From an uncultured Pseudomonadota bacterium (GTDB lineage Bacteria; Pseudomonadota; Gammaproteobacteria; Methylococcales; Methylomonadaceae): a stretch of DNA of 64,000 nt. This document shows, piece after piece, positions 62,393-64,000 of this stretch (position 1 is the stretch's first letter; every line of letters starts with the position of its first letter). The stretch is from positions 1-64,000 of the forward strand of contig CAIYSZ010000114.1 of the NCBI GenBank assembly GCA_903928965.1. Reading direction: 5' to 3'. The position numbers and the translations under genes are program-made. The notes under the pieces were generated by a model. The model was given only the letters and a program-made list of their open reading frames with translations, searched no databases and was not told where the DNA came from.

Positions 62393-64000
62393 ATGCCGAA
62401 ACCGAGTGTCCTGACGCGGGTTTTCCGCCTATGCGGCGCGGAAAATTATCCGGCGCTATACTTAGGGTTAGCGCTAGGCGGGGCTGCTTGCCCTGCCGGC
62501 GGGCAGGAATTCGGTTTGCCGGTGGTGGGCAATAATGAGCCCACGGGGCAAAGCGTACCTGATTTAACCAGCCCGGCTTTGCACGCCGCGGGCGTGGAAC
62601 TTGGCGCGGTGTCGGGACTCTATAGCGCCGACGGCAAGGATTTGACCATCAATCAAACCAGCGCCGAGGCGATCATCGATTGGAGCCAATTCAATATCGC
62701 CGCCGGCAATAGGGTGGATTTTCAGCAGCCCAGCGCGCAATCGATAACCTTGAATGATATTCATCAAGCCGACGCCAGCCAGATTTTGGGAGATGTCAAG
62801 GCCAACGGCCAGGTGTATTTAATTAACGCCAACGGTTTTTTGTTCGGTCCACGGAGCGATGTGAATGTGAATACCTTGGTGGCCAGCAGTCTCGGTGTTA
62901 GCGACAGCGTGTTTCAACAAGGCATCGTCAATGTGGTCAGCGACGGCGCGCCTGCCGTCAGCGTGGCCGGTAACGCCGCCGCCACGCCGGTGGCGGCGTT
63001 GACCGCCGATGGAAGTATTTACCGGCAAACCCCAACCGGGCCGGAAAAAATTAGGGTGTGGGTGGAGAAGGGCGCGCAAATCACCGCGCAAGACAGCGGG
63101 CGGGTTTTGCTGGCGGCGCCGGAAGTGGAAAACGATGGAGTCATCCAGGCCCCGGACGGTCAAGTGATTTTGGCGGCGGCGAGCGATAAAGTGTATTTGC
63201 AAGAGTCGAGTTCGTCTGATTTGCGCGGTTTGCTGGTAGAGGTGCAAACCGGGGGGGGCGTCAAGAATTTGGGCTCTATCTTGACTCAGCATGGCAACAC
63301 CACCATGATGGGTTTTGCGGTGGCGCAGCAAGGCTTGATTTCCGCCAGTACCTCGGTAGCTTTAAACGGCAGCGTACGTTTGTTGGCGCGGGAAGGGGCG
63401 CAGTTGGTCAACGTGTCGAACAGCACCGTCACTAATTATATTTTAGAGCCGGCGGCGGATGGAACGGTGCGGCGACAGGATTTGGGCGACGGTTTGGGCG
63501 AACAGGCCAGCGTGGCGTTGGCGTCGGGCAGTCAAACCCTGTCGCCGTTGGACGGTTCCGCGGGCGACGCGGCGGCTAGTCAGGCGCAGCCGCAATCGGT
63601 GATCGACATTGAGGGCGGCTTGGTGCAGATGCAATCAGGCGCCGTGATTACCGCGCATGGCGGCCAGGTTAATCTGGAGGCTAATCTTTCCCCGGTGTAT
63701 AGCAACCAGGATTTTCCGGATTTGCCGCCGGCTTTGCCGACCAGCGCCGCCAACCCAAGCCGGATTATCATGCAGCCGGGTAGCCGCATCGACGTGTCCG
63801 GGGTTAAAGACGTGCCGATGTCCATGTCTAGTAATCAGGTGTCGTTGACATTGTTCAGCAATGAGTTGCGCAACGATCCGTGGCAGAAAAACGGGGTTTT
63901 GTACGGCCAGAAAGTGTATTTGGATGCACGCGCGGGCACGGATTTGGCCGACATTTCCGGCGCGTTGGCCGAACGGCAGTATTCGGTGTTGTACCGCAAC
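62393..64000 (+). CDS. Two-partner-secretion haemagglutinin/adhesin (TpsA), 3' end outside window
   Basis: Reading frame open from the ATG at 62393 to the window edge (536 codons so far). After a short N-terminal region comes a TPS secretion domain (haemagglutination-activity type): the segment with WSQFNIAAG, VDFQQPS and then NGQVYLINANGFLFGP around residues 100-150 is the conserved filamentous-haemagglutinin start, followed by beta-helical repeats rich in Val, Ala, Gly and Asn. Such exoproteins need a TpsB porin, not visible here but possibly to the right. Large extracellular adhesin role inferred from family. The frame is incomplete, so total length is unknown. Confidence 0.85.
   Translation, partial: MPKPSVLTRVFRLCGAENYPALYLGLALGGAACPAGGQEFGLPVVGNNEPTGQSVPDLTSPALHAAGVELGAVSGLYSADGKDLTINQTSAEAIIDWSQFNIAAGNRVDFQQPSAQSITLNDIHQADASQILGDVKANGQVYLINANGFLFGPRSDVNVNTLVASSLGVSDSVFQQGIVNVVSDGAPAVSVAGNAAATPVAALTADGSIYRQTPTGPEKIRVWVEKGAQITAQDSGRVLLAAPEVENDGVIQAPDGQVILAAASDKVYLQESSSSDLRGLLVEVQTGGGVKNLGSILTQHGNTTMMGFAVAQQGLISASTSVALNGSVRLLAREGAQLVNVSNSTVTNYILEPAADGTVRRQDLGDGLGEQASVALASGSQTLSPLDGSAGDAAASQAQPQSVIDIEGGLVQMQSGAVITAHGGQVNLEANLSPVYSNQDFPDLPPALPTSAANPSRIIMQPGSRIDVSGVKDVPMSMSSNQVSLTLFSNELRNDPWQKNGVLYGQKVYLDARAGTDLADISGALAERQYSVLYRN

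Overview
The window reads as a chromosome segment of a gammaproteobacterium, most likely a methanotroph-type member of the Methylococcales (inference). The basis is the style of the proteins: three exported proteins end in a VP[VI]P-hydrophobic-basic PEP-CTERM-like tail, and there are Gram-negative RND, TPS and Wza/Wzc systems, modBC and an AguA/AguB pair. No methane-oxidation gene lies in the window, so the lineage is not proven. I see no rRNA, tRNA, CRISPR array, intact IS element or prophage.

Left part (1-14 kb): a poly-N-acetylglucosamine locus on the minus strand (pgaB-pgaC, then pgaD about 3.6 kb further on). It is interrupted by an opposite-strand pair of uncharacterised genes, one of them a TPR protein; pgaA is not visible. 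Next come a PEP-CTERM-like surface protein behind a good sigma-54-type promoter and two convergent membrane proteins fused to spermidine-synthase-like domains.

About 14.1-14.9 kb: a gene-free stretch with about 50 GGA motifs on the plus strand and about one on the other strand. Many sit in the loops of small hairpins, and the stretch ends in a hairpin with a T-tract. I read it as a large CsrB/RsmZ-type RNA that would sequester CsrA, and it is the most notable item here. It is followed by modC-modB without modA and by a hybrid histidine kinase.

Middle (19.7-40 kb): a three-gene RND efflux operon, glnS, a two-gene ATPase plus RloB/TOPRIM pair resembling abortive-infection systems, a two-gene membrane/CBS module of unknown role, a second PEP-CTERM-like protein, a 1022-residue duplicated NHL/Vgb-type propeller protein, a membrane-anchored Ala/Pro-rich repeat protein, and aguA-aguB for putrescine synthesis from agmatine.

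Right part (40.9-58.9 kb): a long, tightly packed Wzy-type exopolysaccharide operon. It holds an outer-membrane barrel, a Wza-family export protein, a Wzc-type tyrosine autokinase, a PHP phosphatase, a flippase, a polymerase, six glycosyltransferases, two acyltransferases and a GMC oxidoreductase. No initiating sugar-phosphate transferase is present. It is followed on the minus strand by a small exported protein, a PstS-like protein and a third PEP-CTERM-like protein. The window ends inside a two-partner-secretion haemagglutinin gene. Overall it is a surface and biofilm region: two polysaccharide systems, several sorted or secreted surface proteins, and a candidate Csr regulatory RNA of the class that commonly controls such functions.
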